Positions 62,541-64,000 of a DNA stretch of 64,000 nt are shown one piece after another (position 1 is the stretch's first letter; every line of letters begins with the position of its first letter). Under the pieces are notes generated by a model that worked only from the letters and a program-made list of their open reading frames with translations, was not told the DNA's origin and did not search any database. Where the stretch lies: NCBI GenBank assembly GCA_030407315.1, contig JALQPE010001860.1, positions 310,001 to 374,000 of the forward strand, given 5' to 3'. This stretch comes from Asparagopsis taxiformis (lineage: Eukaryota; Rhodophyta; Florideophyceae; Bonnemaisoniales; Bonnemaisoniaceae). The translations under genes and the position numbers were made by a program.

Positions 62541-64000
62541 TGTTGCACAGATATATATAGTGCGCCAGAATGTAGCACTGCGGAAATTGAATGGTTAGTC
62601 GCTGAGCTGGATGCGCGTGCGCTGCGCAGGAAACAAGTTCCACACAGGAACGAGCAAGCAGAATAGGTTGAAGCTTTCCGATAATGAGTCGAGGGTAAGC
62701 GTTTTCGTATTTGGCAGACAGTGAACGAAAGCATAATGTCACTTCTGCAACCAATGTTGTGAGGGAAGAATAATGTAAGTACATGGGGTCACTCTCTGAC
62801 GTGTGCTTCATACAAGAGACTTCTTTGGCGTACTGAACCCTGAAATGTATGGATGTTATGGCCTGCTGACAAGTTATGGGTTGTTAATGATCCGCGCGCA
62901 GAATGCCACAACAAATATTGATGGCGTCCCGAGAAAAATATCATGCACGAGTTGGAAGGATTTTTCCACTCAATGACTGACCTGATTTCACGTCAAGGTA
63001 GCTATATGCTACTTTTTTGATAGCTTCATAAGAGGAATACACACTCGAGCAGTGTGGACAGAGATCGTATGCAACTGAGCTTTGATATTGCAACCGGGCC
63101 GAGTACATAAAATGGAATTTAACTTGGTAGAGGAAACTCAATTGAGCGCCACGAGATGGGCTGGGCTGCACAGCATTTTCTATGTCTTGAAGCGTGGCGA
63201 CGCACAGGAAAAAATGTCTCAGGATCATTGTGCATCACACAACCCTTTCCTGCATACTTTGCCACTGTTTACACTTTCCAAACTGCATCATCCTTGTTGT
63301 ATTGTACAAATGACAAGTTTATGTTTGATAGAGTTGCTGAACATGAGACCAGCTCGGGTGTTTCTGCATATTTTTATAGTACCTGATTCACACTGAGAGG
63401 ATGATAGACGTGTACGAGAAAGGGTTTTGCAATCCACACTAGACATTTCAGCAATGGGATTGTACCATACACGTCTAAAACAAAGTGGTGCAAGTCCTGC
63501 ATGCACGCTCCGAAAAGAACCCTGCTGAAAGTGGCGCAATGGAAAGGGTGTCCGGGACAGAAGAACGTAGGGCAGTTGAGCATACTCAAATTCAGCGAAT
63601 AACCAGTCTACGCATTGAGCCTGCAAAGCGTGATATTACTATGATCCCCTCTGTCTGCTCCTGTCTGGTCTATCCATGAAAACCTAGCTTTCTATTTCAA
63701 GAGCATTGAAAAGAATAGAATAACAAGCGTGCATCTGCAAGCACGGCCGACGATGCTATGAATATCATCCATATGTAAACTCAAAATGACGCAATGAATG
63801 ATCTGGTAGAAAGTGAAAAGTTGTCGCAATGCCGCAGTAGACGCTGCAGTTGAAGCGGCGCATAGTGTCGTATAGTTGGCAGTCCTATGTGGAGATCGAT
63901 GGATGCGTCAGGACATTAGAGTTTGAAAGGACTATTGACCGGTGAGCTGTAAGCATGCGGGTGGAACAATACTCGCATGCTATATGTTGAAAGTATACTC
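62541..64000. other. Terminal 1.46 kb, no gene seen
   Basis: Frames are short and unconvincing on both strands. A minus-strand ATG frame of 95 codons at 63228-62941 contains YDLCPHCSSVYSSYE with a CxxC pair but no family I recognise. This may be intergenic or part of a gene extending beyond the window. Confidence 0.4.

Noticed and set aside
1..64000. tRNA, rRNA, CRISPR arrays, transposons
   Set aside because: By eye I found no T-loop/anticodon arrangement, no regularly spaced direct repeats, no transposase or reverse-transcriptase motif. A tRNAscan or repeat search could still find small elements.

Overview
This is eukaryotic nuclear DNA from a photosynthetic protist. Genes are spaced 12 nt to about 2 kb apart on both strands. 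Ten genes carry short GT-AG introns (13 seen, about 73-268 nt) with donors such as GTAAGT, GTACGY and GTATGT, and several CTAAC-like branch points. Plastid function is implied by an FZL-type dynamin GTPase and by N-termini resembling transit peptides with an early Phe (pyruvate kinase; the unknown protein at 7749-8846). Together with a PBX-like TALE homeodomain protein and low intron density, this fits a unicellular red alga best. That assignment is an inference, and other algae with red-lineage plastids cannot be excluded.

Layout. 0-5 kb: GTP cyclohydrolase I, convergent with the ARS2/SERRATE homologue. 5.7-11 kb: TACO1/YebC, a spliced mitochondrial ribosomal protein uL30m, a duplicated plastid-type unknown protein, the F1-ATPase assembly factor ATP11, and a bacterial-type QueF. 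12-25 kb: leucyl aminopeptidase, XAP5/FAM50, a full-size ABCB transporter, a plastid-type pyruvate kinase with an EF-hand-like tail, a CBP3/UQCC1 chaperone and glucose-6-phosphate isomerase. 25-32 kb: ELO fatty-acid elongase, RWD-RING E3 ligase and a three-exon 1255-residue orphan. 32-47 kb: a degenerate ARL GTPase, MED9-like, CWC25, V-ATPase subunit B, an F-box/LRR protein, a PIP-box-like orphan, FZL, RNase III, a snapin-like protein and TIM22. 47-62.5 kb: a TrmH-type rRNA/tRNA methyltransferase with a long tail, a redoxin-like/repeat protein with a frame break, the TALE homeodomain factor, a DEAH helicase (Prp43/DHX15) and a MoCo-sulfurase-like protein. The last 1.4 kb shows no gene.

No operon logic is expected. 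Themes that recur are mitochondrial biogenesis (TACO1, uL30m, ATP11, CBP3, TIM22), RNA processing (ARS2, CWC25, Prp43, RNase III) and central carbon metabolism (GPI, pyruvate kinase). The most unusual observations are a bacterial-type queuosine enzyme in a eukaryotic locus, an ARL GTPase that has lost its P-loop lysine and its switch-II glutamine, a pyruvate kinase-EF-hand fusion with an altered active-site motif, and a two-part repeat protein interrupted by an apparent single-base frame error. Genes were started at ATG. Many longer open frames begin with TTG or GTG and were trimmed. No tRNA, rRNA, CRISPR array or mobile element was recognised.
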